A DNA stretch of 64,000 nucleotides from Manihot esculenta. Taxonomy: Eukaryota > Streptophyta > Magnoliopsida > Malpighiales > Euphorbiaceae. Where the stretch lies: the NCBI RefSeq assembly GCF_001659605.2, contig NC_035161.2, positions 27,823,691 through 27,887,690 on the forward strand, given 5' to 3'. The translations under genes were made by a program, and so were the position numbers. Below are positions 23,776 through 36,099 of this stretch, one piece after another (the stretch's first letter is position 1; each line of letters starts with the position of its first letter). The notes under the pieces were generated by a model. That model made no database searches and was not told the DNA's origin. It saw only the letters and a program-made list of their open reading frames with translations.

Positions 23776-24967
23776 TTTGTAGTTACTTCCTCCCGTTGAT
23801 TTATTTGTTCAGGGTTCTTTGATTAGTTGCTTACCTTTTTCTCCACTAAAGGATTCTAATTTATAGAGGTATAAGATACTTTATATAAAAAATACTTAAA
23901 AAAGTGAGAATAGGAGAATTTCTCGCATTTATGCAGCTAAAAATAGACAAAGTGCTAAGATGCCATGATCTCTATGTCTCTTTCTATTTTTGCTTCATGA
24001 TCATAAGAAAAGTCCATTCAACCAAATATATAGGATCTATTCTCTTAAAATGAAAAGAAAAGATAAAAGTAATGAAAAGTCTATGATAAAAAAATAAATC
24101 AACCAACACTCGCGTATTTAACCTAATGGTAAGTGTATCTGAATAAATCTGAGAGATCTCAAATTTTACTCCTCCAATTCCCGATTTTCAGTTCAAAAAA
24201 ATTAAATAAATCAACTATTTAATTAATTAATTTGTTATTATGTAACCAATATTTTAAATTTTGTTAAAAATTATGTAGAAACATTTCATATCTTAGGTCA
24301 ATTGAAACTTTAAATGAATATATGCTAATTATGAATCAAACCAAACAATGACATGATCTTATTGGTGGAACATTTACCATGTAAAACTCTATGTCAGCAT
24401 TCAAAAATCAAATAAATTTAGCAGTATATTTTACTCAATCTATCTCATAATTTTTATTTATTATTTATTTTTTTAATTATTTTAAAATTATTATCCTATT
24501 TTCTTTTTAAATTATAGTAATATATAAATTCACTATTATAATTCTATTTTATTTTATTTTATTTTTAATAAATATTTTAAAATATCTTTTAATATTTAAT
24601 AAAATTTAATATATTTAAAATATATATAATTGAAAAGTTAATAAAAAAATATATTTCTTAATATATATAAAAAAGTAAAATAAATAAAAATTATAAGTCG
24701 AAGAATAGAAGCTCAATATTTACATCATTTTGTATTTTAATTCAAATATTTAAATTTTAAATAAATTATCCTAACATTTACATTTGATTATAATTTTACT
24801 TCATTTTTAAATTTTAAAATTTAAAAATTCAAATAAGATGTGAAATATAATATTTTATTATTTATTAAATATAAACTAATTATATATAAAAAATTATATT
24901 AATACATACTTAATTATAATTTAATATTTTTAATTTTAAAAATAATAATAATCTAACGGTTAAATAT
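23776..24967. other. upstream region of PME2, AT-rich
   Basis: Region C of unit 2, cut at 24967 by the Tat element and resuming at 38427. No gene was seen. The first 90 bp upstream of the ATG are well conserved with copies 1 and 3, including the TATA candidates. Confidence 0.7.
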
Positions 24968-25463
24968 TGATGACCGCTGGATTTCTCCACCCCAGATCAG
25001 AGGCTTGACCACAGCCAAAGGCCCATAACGTAGAGGCCCACGCACCTGATATGTACAACAAGCCCGGCCCATTCAACCTTCAAGGCCGGGCTCAACCCAG
25101 CTTCTTCACTCAGATCAGCCCAGTCCGCGACTAATAGGCCCTCTCCACTCAGGTTCAGCGTCCGGCCCGACTCTCGACCCAGCCCAGTTTCCAGAGCCAT
25201 ATCCAGACAACCTAGCAGATCCGTTCAAGCGTACGCACGAGGAGAATCAGAGGTTGTTACGCATGGAGCAGGCGGCTGATACCCTCGTACGCCAGAATCT
25301 ATATGTCAGAGACGCGTGTTCCAATCATGGAAAGGCCTTTACACGTCACCAACAAGCATAGCGAAATGGATAAAAGGGGAACCCCCTCCCCAGAAAGTTT
25401 AAGTTTTATTTTTCAATACCAAAACCCTGGTAAAGCCCTATTCTATTGGATCTCAGATCATCA
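24968..25463 (+). repeat. 5' LTR, 496 bp
   Basis: Begins TGATGACCGCTGG and ends TCTCAGATCATCA. GC-rich compared with its surroundings. The minus-strand frame in it (24997-25200) is repeated in the 3' LTR and is not a gene. Confidence 0.95.
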
Positions 25464-25464
25464 A

Positions 25465-25482
25465 TTGGCGCTGTCTGTGGGA
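25465..25482 (+). other. candidate primer binding site
   Basis: TTGGCGCTGTCTGTGGGA begins one base after the LTR. This matches the TGGCGC...-type primer site common in Tat/Athila elements; the exact tRNA was not determined. Confidence 0.7.
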
Positions 25483-25541
25483 AACGAAGGAGATCTTTTC
25501 ATCACCGGAGTTTTCACTTTCAAAACCCACTGAGATCCACG

Positions 25542-28019
25542 ATGGCAAACCACCAAGAAAGTAACCTTAACATTCCAAATGACCTGAGCTCTGCCCAAGA
25601 TGGGCAGCAGTTCTCCTTTTCTAGCCCCACAACGTTGAATAACCAAACGCCTATTCCTCTTAATACCTCGCCAAGCTTGGCAGGGAATACTCCCACCATG
25701 ACCCTGTCTAACCAGGACATTCAAACCATGGCTCTCCAGCTACAGACTACTGCTCACTGGTTGGGGCAGATAATGCAACAGAGGGGCCTTAGCACCCCAG
25801 TGAATGCACTCCCAGTGGTGGAGGAACCCAGAACCAATGAACCCCGACCTACCTTTGACCGCCCCCAAACTAACAGCCGTGATACTGGGGAAGAGGAAGA
25901 ACCGGAGGCCCGAATCCATGGGAGGAGGGCAAGAGAGATGATAGAAAATGAAGGGGCGGACAACTATTCTGCCGAAACAACGGGAACTGCAGCAGAAGAA
26001 GAGGAATGCAGCTTGGAGGGAAGATCCGGTTCAGCAGACGAAAAAATGGACCAAAAGTTGAAAAGGTTGAAGGAGCAGCTCTTAGCCGAGCTAGGTAAGA
26101 AAGACCAGAGCCAAACCTCTTTGCCCACTTCTTCCCCTTTCTCAAAGATAGTACAGTAGGAGACCGTTCCCAAGAAGTTTATGATGCCGCCGATGGCGGC
26201 CTATAATGGAGCTGGTAACCCGAGAGAGCATGTCATGAATTATAAGACCTTCATGGAGTTGCAAACCCTGTCAGATGCCTTAATGTGTAAGGTGTTCCCA
26301 ACAACGCTCTTGGGACCAGCGCGGGCGTGGTTCAACAGCCTGGAGGCCGGAAGCATTAAAAGTTTTGGAGATCTTGCCACCCGCTTCATCAGCCGGTTCA
26401 TAGCCGGGGTACCAGCAGATAAGAAGACGAGCTATCTGGAAACAGTGAAATAGAAAGAAGGTGAATCACTCAGGGAGTATGTTGCTCGCTTCAATATGGA
26501 GGCCCTGCAGATTCCCGAGCTGGATGAAGGAAGGGCGGTAGAGGCCATGCAAAAGGGGACAACCTCTGCCGAGTTCTTTGGTTCTTTGAGCAGAAAACCT
26601 TCGACCTCACTGGCCGAGTTGATGAAGAGGGCGGAAAAGTATATAAGGCAGGATGACGCCTTAGTGACTAGTAGATTTGCTAAAGGAATGGCAGGAAAAG
26701 AGAAAGTCCCGGAGGAGAGGAGGCTAGAGAAACACGAGAAGAAACACGGAAAGAGGCCTGAGCCGTACAAGCAAGCCTGGGAGAGAAGGGATCAAAGGCC
26801 TCCTCCTCCTCCTCGGGCCCTTGAACCAAGAGTGCTCCCTCCTTGGGTTCCCGAGAAACCAACCCCCCTCAACGCTTCTAGAGCCGAAGTGCTCATGGCA
26901 GTCCAGGATAAGGAGTTCCTCCAGTGGCCCAAACCCATGAAGTCGGAAGCAGATCAAAGAAATCCTGATAAGTATTGTCAGTATCACCGGAGCCATGGGC
27001 ACGATACGAATAACTGTTTTCAGTTAATCGCGGAGATTGAGAGGCTGATCAAAAGGGGGCATCTCAAAAATTTTGTAAAGAAACTAGAGGGACAGAGGCC
27101 TCAGCCTGGTCCGACAACTCAGACGCCTAGGAGAATAGGAGCTGGACCAGTGAATGATGGGTCCAGCGGGACCATCAACATGATTGTTGGAGGAACAGGA
27201 GGACGGATGAGCCGTCGAGGAAAGAAGAGAAACCGGGAAGGGGAGACCAGCAATAGTGAAGTCCTGCAGATCGTTGAGCACTCTCCCATGACTATCGCTT
27301 TCTCCCCGGAAGATGCACAAGGCATTCAGATGCCCCATGATGATGCGCTCGTCATTGAGGCTGTCATTAATAATTTTCGAGTAAAGAAGGTTCTGGTAGA
27401 TGACGGGAGTAAGGTCAACTTGCTGCCCTATCGGGTTTTCCAGCAGATGAGAATCCCAGAAGAACAGCTGGTTCGGGACCAGTCGCCAATCAAGGGGATC
27501 GGAGGAGCACCAGTACTTGTAGAAGGAAAGGTGAAGCTAGCTCTTACCCTGGGAGAAGCACCCCGAGCTCGCACCCATTATGAGGTGTTTTTGGTGGTCA
27601 AGCTCCCACTGAGCTACAATGCGATTTTGGGGAGACCGGCGTTGTTCGACTTTGAAGCTGTCACTAGCATCAGGTATTTGACACTCAAGTTCCCAACGGA
27701 AGAAGGAGTGGGAATGGTCCGGGGCAGCCAAGAAGAAGCAAGGGCGGTATACTTGGCCACAGTAATAGAGCCGAGCTCAACTGGAGAAGCACTCGACTCG
27801 GAAGTTCTGGAGGTCAGAGATGAAACAAAAGAAGCCCGGACGGAGCCAGTTGGAGAGTTGGAAACCTTCCCCTTGTCAGAAGCAGATGCAAACAAGGTCT
27901 TCAACCTTAATGCCAGCCTCACCGAAGAACAAAAAGGTGAAGTCATGGCCCTGATCCGAAGTCACGCACCGACTTTCGCATGGAAGCCTCAGACATGCCG
28001 GGAATTGACCCCAAAGTAA
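25542..28019 (+). pseudogene. gag: Tat gag-protease reading frame with two in-frame stops
   Basis: Start MANHQESNL at 25542. One frame runs to 28019, interrupted by TAG at 26157-26159 and TAG at 26451-26453. The gag domain lies between and around the stops (GPARAWFNSLEAGSIKSFGDL; RFISRFIAGVPADKK). A CX2H...HX4C-type knuckle, YCQYHRSHGHDTNNC, follows near 26975-27020. The protease has VLVDDGSKVNLLPYRVF (near 27390-27440) and ILGRPALFDF (near 27630). The frame ends just before the RT and continues only by a shift near 27980-28000. Codon use is GC-richer than the surrounding DNA, as usual for a recently inserted element. Confidence 0.9.
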
Positions 28020-31000
28020 TGACACACCGATTGAATGTCCTCCCCGAGGCCAGACCAGTGAAGCAAAAGAAGAGAGTAGTGGGAAGAGAGAAGCAGCAGG
28101 CCACCCGGGAGGAAATGCAGAAGCTGGAAGAGGCAGGCTTTATTAGGGAAGTCATGTACCCACAATGGTTGGCAAATCCGGTGTTAGTCAAAAAAGCCAA
28201 TGGCAAATACAGGATGTGTATAGATTTTACCGACCTAAATAAAGTCTGCCCTAAAGATTGTTACCCCCTCCCCGATATTAATAAAATGGTCGACTCAACG
28301 GCCGGTTTTGATTATATGTCTTCTTTGGATGCTATGTCGGATTATCACCAAATCCCAATGGAAAGGTCGGATGAGGAAAAGACCTCATTTATAACTGAAG
28401 ATGGAACTTACTGTTATAGAGCTATGCCTTTTGGATTGAGAAATGCCGGGGCAACTTATCAGAGGTTGATGAATAAAATCTTCAAAAACCAGATCGGTCA
28501 AAATCTGGAAGTGTATGTGGACGATATGGTAGTCAAAAGTTCAAATTTCCAACAACACATAGCAGATTTGAGAGAAATATTTGGGGTGTTAGATCAATAC
28601 AGAATGAAGTTGAACCCAGCAAAATGTGCTTTCTTCATTAGGGGAGGAAAATTCTTGGGGTACATGGTGAGTGGTAAAGGCATTGAGCCTAATCCGGAGA
28701 AAGTGGAAGCCATACTGAATATGCCAGAACCGACCTGTGTAAGAGATGTTCAGAGACTAATCGGGAGAGTAGTGGCGCTCAACCGATTCATGTCGAGGTC
28801 GGCAGAAAAGTGCTTGCCACTCTTCAAAAAGTTGAGAAAAGTACCGAATTTCGAATGGACAGAAGATTGCCAAAAGGCCTTCCTAGAGCTTAAGAAGTAT
28901 CTTAGCTCGCCCCGTGTGCTCAGCAGTCCCATAAAAGTTGAAGAACTCCTGATATATCTGGCGGCCTCAGAACAAGCAGTCAGCGCAGTGCTAGTAAGGG
29001 TGGAAGAAGGAGAACAGAAACCTATTTTCTACGTTAGCAAGGTACTCCGAGACACTGAGGTCAGATATTCGAGCATTGAAAAATTGGCTTACGCTTTATT
29101 GCTGGCAGTCCGGAAATTCAGAGTTTATCTAGAAAGCCACCAAGGAGTCGTAATGACAGACCAACCCTTCAAAAAGATTCTACGTAGACCGGAAACTTCA
29201 GGGCGGATGTTGGCATGGTCCGTAGAAATTAGCCCTTACTGTCTAGAATACCGACCTCGAACGGCCATAAAATCTCAAGCTCTGGCTGACTTCATAGCAG
29301 AGTGCGCATTCAATGAGGAGAAGGGAGGATCATCCTTGGAAACATCAAGCAAAGGGGGAGAGAAAGAGCCCCCCCAAGAATTTAGCTGGAAGCTGTATGT
29401 AGACGGAGCATCAGGTGCTGAGGGTAGTGGCACGGGGATAATGCTTAAAGGGCCAGAAGGTTTTAAAATATGTTACGCCTTGCGTTTAGAATTTACAGCT
29501 TCTAACAATATGGCCGAATATGAAGCCATGGTAAATGGAATGTTGGTAGCTTCGGAGGTAGGGGTAACCAACCTCGAGGTGAATAGCAACTCTCAGTTGG
29601 TGATCAACCAGGTTACGGGAGTATATCAGGCTAGGGATCCCATCATGCAGAACTATCTTGATAAAGTAAAAACTATAGAAGCCGAGCTCACGGGTCGGGG
29701 AGTTATCATCAGATTCCAAAGAATACCTCGGGAAGAAAATGAGGAGGCAGACCTGCTTAGTCGGTTGACTAAAGAAGAGTTAGAACAGCTCCCCGATGAG
29801 GTATATATACAGCATGTCCGCACACCTGCTTTTAAAAAGACAAACACGGTACTGCAGGTAGAACATAGCTCAACTTGGATGACCCCATACCTAAGATACT
29901 TGGAGGAGGGCAAGCTCCCCGAAGATAAAGATGAAGCCAGAAAGATAGCAGCTCGCGCTGCCAACTACCAAGCAATAAGGGGAACCTTATATAGAAAAGG
30001 GAAGTCCAGCCCATGGCTCCGGTGTGTGAGTCCGGAAGAAGCTGCAGAGGTAATGGAGGAAATACATAGAGGCCTATGTGGGGCTCACGAGGGAGCAGGG
30101 ACATTAGCCAACAAAATATTCAGGCAAGGGTACTACTGGCCCACTGTTAAAAAAGAAGCAGAAGAGTTTGTCCGAAGGTGCGACGTATGTTAGAGATTTG
30201 CCAACGCCATCAGAACCCCCGCCACTCCTCAAGCGAGCATATCCAGTCCATGGCCTTTCTCACAATGGGGAATCGACATCCTGGGACCTTTCCCCAAGAC
30301 TACGGGGCAAAGGAAATTTGTAGTGGTGGCTGTGGAATACTTCTCGAAATGGCCAGAGGCAGAAGCAATAGCCACAATCACAGCTCGTAAGATGATAGAT
30401 TTTGTATGGGGACATATCATCTGCAGATTTGGCATACCTAGAGTACTTATCTCAGACAACGGTAGACAATTTGACTGCAGCATTTTCAGAGCCTTCACGA
30501 CGAACATGGGCATATGGCATAAGTTCTCCTCCGTGGCTCATCCTCAGACTAATGGCCAAACAGAAGTGACTAATAGAGCTATCCTTCAAGGATTAAAGAA
30601 ACGGCTGGATGGCGCAAAGGAGAATTGGGCAGAAGAACTCAATAGCATACTATGGGCACTCCGGACCACTCCCAAAGCGCCCACTAAAGAAACACCGTTT
30701 GCACTTGCTTATGGCATAGAAGCCGTAGTCCCAGTTGAATTGCAGATCCCCACTCATCGAGTTCAATTCGTTAGTGAAAATACCAATGAGGATAAGTTAA
30801 GAAGCAACCTGGATGCTCTTGAGGAAGTCAGGGAAGAAGCCCAAATCCGAACTGCCGCTTATCAACAACGAGCAGCGAGATATTACAACCAAAAGGTCAG
30901 AGAAAGAAGCTTAAAAGTGGGAGACCTGACCTTAAGAAACCTGGAGGCTACAGGAAAAAGAGTGGCCGCGGGTAAGTTAGCACCAACCTGGGAAGGTCCT

Positions 31001-31111
31001 TTCAAGGTGACAAAAGTGGTCAAGCCAGGGGTATACTGAATTGAAGATATGCAAGGAAACCCTGAGCCCCACGCTTGGAACATCCAGCACCTAAAAAGGT
31101 ATTTCCCTTGA
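27980..31111 (+). pseudogene. pol: Tat pol (RT, RNase H, second RNase H, integrase), broken
   Basis: RT: VLVKKANGKYRMCIDFTDLN, FGLRNAGATYQRLMN and the catalytic VYVDDMVVKS (28510-28540). First RNase H near 28960-29300 (YLAASEQAVSAVL...). Second, archaeal-type RNase H near 29390-29760 (WKLYVDGASGAEGSGTGIML; SNNMAEYEAM). Integrase: HHCC part (GLCGAHEGAGTLANKIFRQG...RRCDVC), then D-D-E core with WGIDILGPFP, ISDNGRQFD and TNGQTEVTNRAIL. Stops: TAG at 30191-30193 just after CDVC, and TGA at 31037-31039 near the C-terminus. The same frame resumes after both and ends at 31109-31111. The frame differs from gag, joined near 27980-28000 by a shift. The replication enzymes of the element, not functional in this copy. 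Confidence 0.92.
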
Positions 31112-31345
31112 AATATTTGTAAAGAAAGACGTTGTATTTTGACGAATATGAGTAAATAAAAATTATTTATACAAATATGAATTATCTTAAAGCATAATAT
31201 TCCTTCATGAAAAAGAAAGAACAGGGCTCAGAAAGATCCCTTGAAACAAGACCTCAGTTAGGCACAAAAACCAGCTGAGATGACGAAGCGACAGTAAGGC
31301 CAATGAGCCTGAATCTTGTGCAAAAACCTCAAGAAGGTACAAAAA

Positions 31346-31829
31346 ACTGCCGACGGGGCCCCGAGGTCACCCCGGAACGGCCGGTGAGGATCTTAAAAGA
31401 TGCCTCCCGGAGCATGAAGACCGGGATCCCCTAGAACTCCCGGGAAAACAAACCAAAAACTGCCGGCGGGGCCCCGAGGTCACCCCGGAACGGCCGGCGA
31501 GGATCCTAAAAGATGCCTCCCGGAGCATGAAGACCGGGATCCCCTAGAACTCCTGGGAAAACAAACCAAAAACTGCCGGTGGGGCCCCGAGGTCACCCCG
31601 GAACGGCCGGCGAGGATCTTAAAAGATGCCTCCCGGAGCATGAAGACCGGGATCCCCTAGAACTCCCGGGAAAACAAATTAAAAACTGCCGGCGGGGCCC
31701 CGAGGTCACCCCGGAACGGCCGGAGAGGATCTTAAAGATGCCTCCCGGAGCATGAAGACCGGGATCCCCTAGAACTCTCGGGAAAACAAAACAAAAAACT
31801 GCCGGCGGGCCCCGAGGTCACCCCGGAAC
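31346..31829 (+). repeat. 113-bp tandem repeat, 4.3 copies
   Basis: Units start at 31346, 31459, 31572, 31685 and 31798 (each ACTGCCGGCGGGGCCCCGAG), so the period is exactly 113 bp; the last unit is cut after CACCCCGGAAC. The array lies between pol and the antisense ORF, a usual place for such arrays in Tat elements. GC-rich and non-coding. Confidence 0.95.
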
Positions 31830-32523
31830 AAAAACAACCAGGGTCTCATAAAGATCCTCTGAAAACAAAAATGGTCGGAGAAGGACTTAAGAGCCTCCCA
31901 AAAGGAAAAATTCCCATAACATATGCAGGGACAACTTAACACACAGTTCCGACCTCACAAAAAAGAAAGGAGCCCAGAGCTACCAAGGCAAAATCAGGTT
32001 CCGACCTCCTGAAGAGGCACAATAGCCAAGAAGCGCCAACCTTGAAACAGACACTAACGCTAAAAGATGGGCCATCGGGCAAAATGCCGAGCTCCCAGCT
32101 CGGATAGACCTATATTAAGCTCAAGACCGAGCTCCCAGCTCGGATAAACTTGCCTTCTCAAAAGCCCAAGGTATGAAGGCCAAGACAAAAGGCCGGGCTC
32201 TCTCTTTCCAAAGGCTCATAAACGAAGAAACCTGTAAAAGGAAAAATGAAGGAGGAAAAGGCTGTACTCCAAAATCAGTTTGTCGGAAACAGACATCCAA
32301 ATTCACAACCAAGAAGGAAAGGCTAAAAGCAAAAAATAGCCATGCTAGTCGCCATTAAAAGGTATGAGATTTGATCTCTCAGACTATTAGCTAAAAACTA
32401 AGCTTGCAACTCAAGAGCAATCCAGAGCTTATGAAGGAGAACATAGTGTACAAATATGAGAAAAAGATAGAGTACTTTGAAGAAAAAGAAAACTGATATT
32501 TCATTACAAATAATTATTACAAA
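31830..32523. other. non-coding part of the Tat element
   Basis: No domain was seen. It contains two copies of the inverted motif CCGAGCTCCCAGCTCGG at 32087-32103 and 32127-32143. Related CCGAGCTCACAGGTCGG motifs at 36203 and 36298 mark the duplicated 3' module. Confidence 0.6.
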
Positions 32524-35500
32524 TTATCCTTCTGACGAGGTGGGGGGATAAATAGTCCTTAAAGGACTTACATCAGTAAGAACACCCTCGCCTACATTAT
32601 TTCTACTCGCAGTCGCATCTGCAGGAAGCTCAGGAAGCTCAAAATCCCTTGGATCAGAGCCCTCAACGTTTACAACAGGAGCTATCTCTGACTCAAGATG
32701 GAGATCTTCCTTCTCAGAGTTAGGGTCATCCTTCCCTGACTCAGGGACTTCCACGTCCTCCCCCTCCAGCTCGGACTCTTCCGAAGAAGACTCAGCAGGC
32801 CGGCATATGTCCCTCTGGCAATCTCCTCGGGGCATAGGAAAATCATCCTCCCCATACAGCACTGGCTCGCCATCTGAGTCCACTTCGTACCTGCGAAGCT
32901 TGGCCAAAGGAATATCAGGAGCGTGTCTGGCCTCTCTTAAGCCACGATTGTAGCCGGTCACATGCATACGGAAGGCTTTCTTAAGAACCGTCGATTTCAT
33001 TTCACCAGAAGCCTTATATTCATCGAGATGTTCCTCACAGGCCTCAGCTACAAATTCCTTAAACTCAGAAGAGTCTTTGTAGTCCTGAAGATAAGCCTCA
33101 CAGGCCTGCTCGATCTTCTTTTTCAGCTCATCAGACTCCTGATACTCTGCAATACATTGCTCGCGCACTAATTGAGCCTCACCTTCAACATGCTTTACTA
33201 CCTCAAGCAGGGCTGAACACTTACGCTCTAAGGTCCTGACTTCATGGTTGAGTTGCTGGTGGCGAAGGTTGAACTCCTCAGCCGATAAAGCCAGGTCTCT
33301 GATACGATCAAAGCTCGTGCTCAACTCCTGCTCAAGGACCTCCACCCGAGCTAGGGCTGCTTCCTTCTAAGCCTTCGCTTCCTCCAGTTGAGCTTGAAGC
33401 TCTTCAAAATCAGCCTTTAAGGCCCCATATTGTTGCTGGACCTCAGCTTTTTGCCTCACGGCCTCATCCCTTTCGCTAAGGGCCTCTGTCATAGAAGACA
33501 GCTGCTTTAAAACCCCTTCGCAGCGAACCTCCAAAGCAGCTGCCCTCTCATCAGACACTCTGAGAACCTCGCGAGTCTGAGACAGCTCTGCTTCTAAAGA
33601 CTTGGTATACCCTGCTGTCTCAGCCGCCTTCTCATCAGCCTTTTTAAGGGCCTCTAGCGCCGAATGCAGCTCCACTTGGAGGGACTGAATTTGCTCTCGA
33701 GCAGCTACCAGATTACCCCTTGCGTCACTGGTTGCAGATAAGTTCTCTTCCAGACGCGCCTCCTCAATCCGGCGGTCTACAGACTCCTGGAGGGAGCGAT
33801 CACGAGCATCCACCTCCATAAAGAGGCTCGTCGCCTAAAATGGAAGAACAACTGTCAGAAAAAGAAAAAAAAGCAAAACCTAAAGGGAGGTGAAAAAACA
33901 ACTTACCATTAGAAGCATTTCTCTAATTGAAGATCCAAGCTCCTCACGAGAGCGAGATCGGAAGGACACTTGCTCCTTGGTAGAACTGGCTAAAAGACCA
34001 GTCAGGGCAAGAAGACGAGGATCTGAAGCCTCTGTAATTCCGTCGAACATCCGCTCCCTAAGCAGTTCGGCGACAGCACTGGCCGGAGACTCGGGGGTAA
34101 TGTCCGACGCATTCAGAACGTTCCCGGAAGGAGACAATGAAGGCACAGCAGGAACACCTTTCTTTTTCCCAAGGGGAGGAAGAGCTGGAGAAGGTCCTGT
34201 GGCAGCCCTGGATTTCTTCCGAGCTGGAGATGGAGCAGATGTTTCGGATGGGGCGGGGCGTTTATTCCCGGTCTTCGGTAGAGCGCCCTCAGATCCAATC
34301 CTCACAGAGGCAGGGGCATCTTGAGCAGAAACCTCTGAGACTTGGTCATCTAGGAGGATGATCTCCATTCCTGTCCCAGAGGCCTCTTTGTCTTCAATAG
34401 CAGGGGACTTAGATTTTCCCCCTGGCACCACTTCAGGAGAATGGGCAATACCCTGCTCCACTTGATCAGAACTTTGGGTCTGCTCCACAATAGCTAGGGA
34501 AGCTTCCCTCACGACCTCTGAGGAGGCTGGAGCAGATCTAGGCCCTTCAGCAGGCCTCGAAGTTAAGCTCGATCCACCTTGGCTAGGCAGCCGGGATGAC
34601 TTGGTGTTGCGAGAGCCCGGCTTCGAAGCTCTAGAAGAAGCCTTGGCGGGAGGACGGCTAACCTTCTTGGAAGAAGCAGCTTGAACCATCTCCGCGGCAA
34701 TCTCAGTCACTGAACGCCCATCCCCAAAGGCGTCAAAAATAGCATGCATATTATCCCGAGACAGGACAAAGTTCTTAGGGAACTTGATGTCATCCATTTT
34801 TACCTCAGAAGCTGCCAAAGAAACGAAAAAGAATCAGTATACTTCCCGATATTATGAGCAAAGAAGAAACAGAATAGTCGGACAAGGCATTATACCCGTG
34901 TCCTGGATATCCCTAAGATTGGACGCGAACATACACTTCTCGACGTCATACTTCCTATCAACGGAAGTCAGTCGAAGCAGCCCGACCTGCTCAATAAGAC
35001 TCAATTGGGGCAGATCGTTGCACCCCGGAAAGATCTCCCCCCAACTTAGATCCACCTCCCACGTTCGGGCCCTAATTTTAACTCCACCACAAGAAAGTTC
35101 TCCACCCACCCCTTTATGGAGTCCTTTTACCCCGTGAAAAGAGATAACCCAGTACGGGGGGAAAAATAATAGAACTTTTGGGCCGCCCTAACCAGACGGA
35201 AAAAAGTGACAAACAGACAAGCCGTGGGTGTAAAACCCCAACACAGGCAGATAGACTCAAAACAGGACATGAACAAAATGGAATTTGGGGATAACATCCG
35301 AGGAGTTACCCCGAAGTATTCAAAGACCTCAATAAAGAAAGGGGTAAAAGGAAACGGTAGACCGAATTCTCTCTGCTTCAAGAAAAACATTATGCGACGA
35401 CCCCCTTGGGGATCTACCAAACCCGGAGGGGGAGGGTAAGGAAGGACTATCCTTTCATTTGGAAGAGGTGCTCGAATGAAATACAACGGAGCGTCTAAAA

Positions 35501-35585
35501 GTCTCTGGGCAATATACTTAGTTATGTTTGAGGGTGTAATATGCGACTCAAGGTTAACAATATCGGGAAGCTTTGAACTGGCCAT
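32524..35585 (-). pseudogene. antisense ORF of the Tat element (gypsy-type 'transposase' domain, coiled coil)
   Basis: The likely start MASSKLPDI is at 35585. Exon 1 has the domain annotated in Pfam as a putative gypsy-type transposase (FFLKQREFGLPFPFTPFFIE, FGVTPRMLSPNS, ...FYYFSPRTG). It is broken by TAA at 35127-35129 and by a probable frameshift near 35070, beyond which WEVDLSWGEIFPGC continues. A GT-AG intron (about 34898 to 34819) leads to a Pro/Ser-rich exon (SEVKMDDIKFPKNFVL...). A second intron (33906 to about 33853, GTAAGT...TTTTAG) leads to a long coiled-coil exon (Glu/Ala/Leu/Gln-rich). An in-frame TAG at 33367-33369 splits that exon from its acidic C-terminus, which ends at 32524. 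Function of the family is unknown. The coding strand is opposite to gag-pol. Confidence 0.85.
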
Positions 35586-35804
35586 GGAAGAGCAAGGAAG
35601 CGTACCTGAGAACACAATGGGGTGAAAAATGCAGAAGGAGTTGCAGGAAAACAGAGAGCAGAAAAGAGCTAGTTTCTTCAGAAGACAGAAAGAATTCGAG
35701 ATGAAAGACAATAATGAGACGGAACGTGGATCTGAATAGTTTTGTCTTGGAGCGGCGCGATCATTAATTACTCTCGAAGTTTACCCTCTCAACGGTTAGA
35801 TAAA

Positions 35805-36050
35805 TCACCGGAGAGAAGGTAAAGGGGCAAAAAGATGATCGCTGGGCTTCTCCACATCCGTCAAGGGCCAGATCCGTGATCACGGCCCATCAACCAAAAG
35901 CCCATTCGTCACCTACATAATACAAGCCCAACTTAGCCCGCAAGAACAACTCAACCTGCAAAATTCACCACTTCACCACCTCCATGGCAAATACCAAGGA
36001 AACAGAGGGGCAAGTCATGAAAAGACTCAAAAGTACAAGCAAATGGGAGC
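35805..36050 (+). repeat. internal polypurine tract and LTR-start remnant
   Basis: GGAGAGAAGGTAAAGGGGCAA (about 35811-35830) resembles the element's own polypurine tract at 37907-37926. It is followed from 35836 by TGATCGCTGGGCTTCTCCAC, similar to the LTR start TGATGACCGCTGGATTTCTCC. Similarity to the LTR continues weakly through GGCCCATCAACC and AATACAAGCCCAACTTAGCC and is lost by about 36050. The sequence before it (GGCGCGATCATTAATTACT) also resembles that before the true tract (GGCGCGGTCATAATGG). It looks like the end of a second 3' module. Confidence 0.72.
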
Positions 36051-36099
36051 ATGACAAAGGTTAGACTTGCTCATCACTTAAAAAGTTATAAGATTTGAT

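Noticed and set aside
24997..25200. 67-codon minus-strand frame in the 5' LTR, also in the 3' LTR
   Set aside because: Present because LTRs are identical copies; no start context or known domain.
25461..31083. Many minus-strand frames opposite gag-pol
   Set aside because: They are shadows of the GC-richer coding strand; no domains, and they are interrupted at positions unrelated to exon borders.
31346..31829. Regular repeats as a possible CRISPR or satellite
   Set aside because: Direct head-to-tail units of 113 bp without spacers, inside a plant retrotransposon; a CRISPR array is not expected in this genome and the array is too short to call a satellite.
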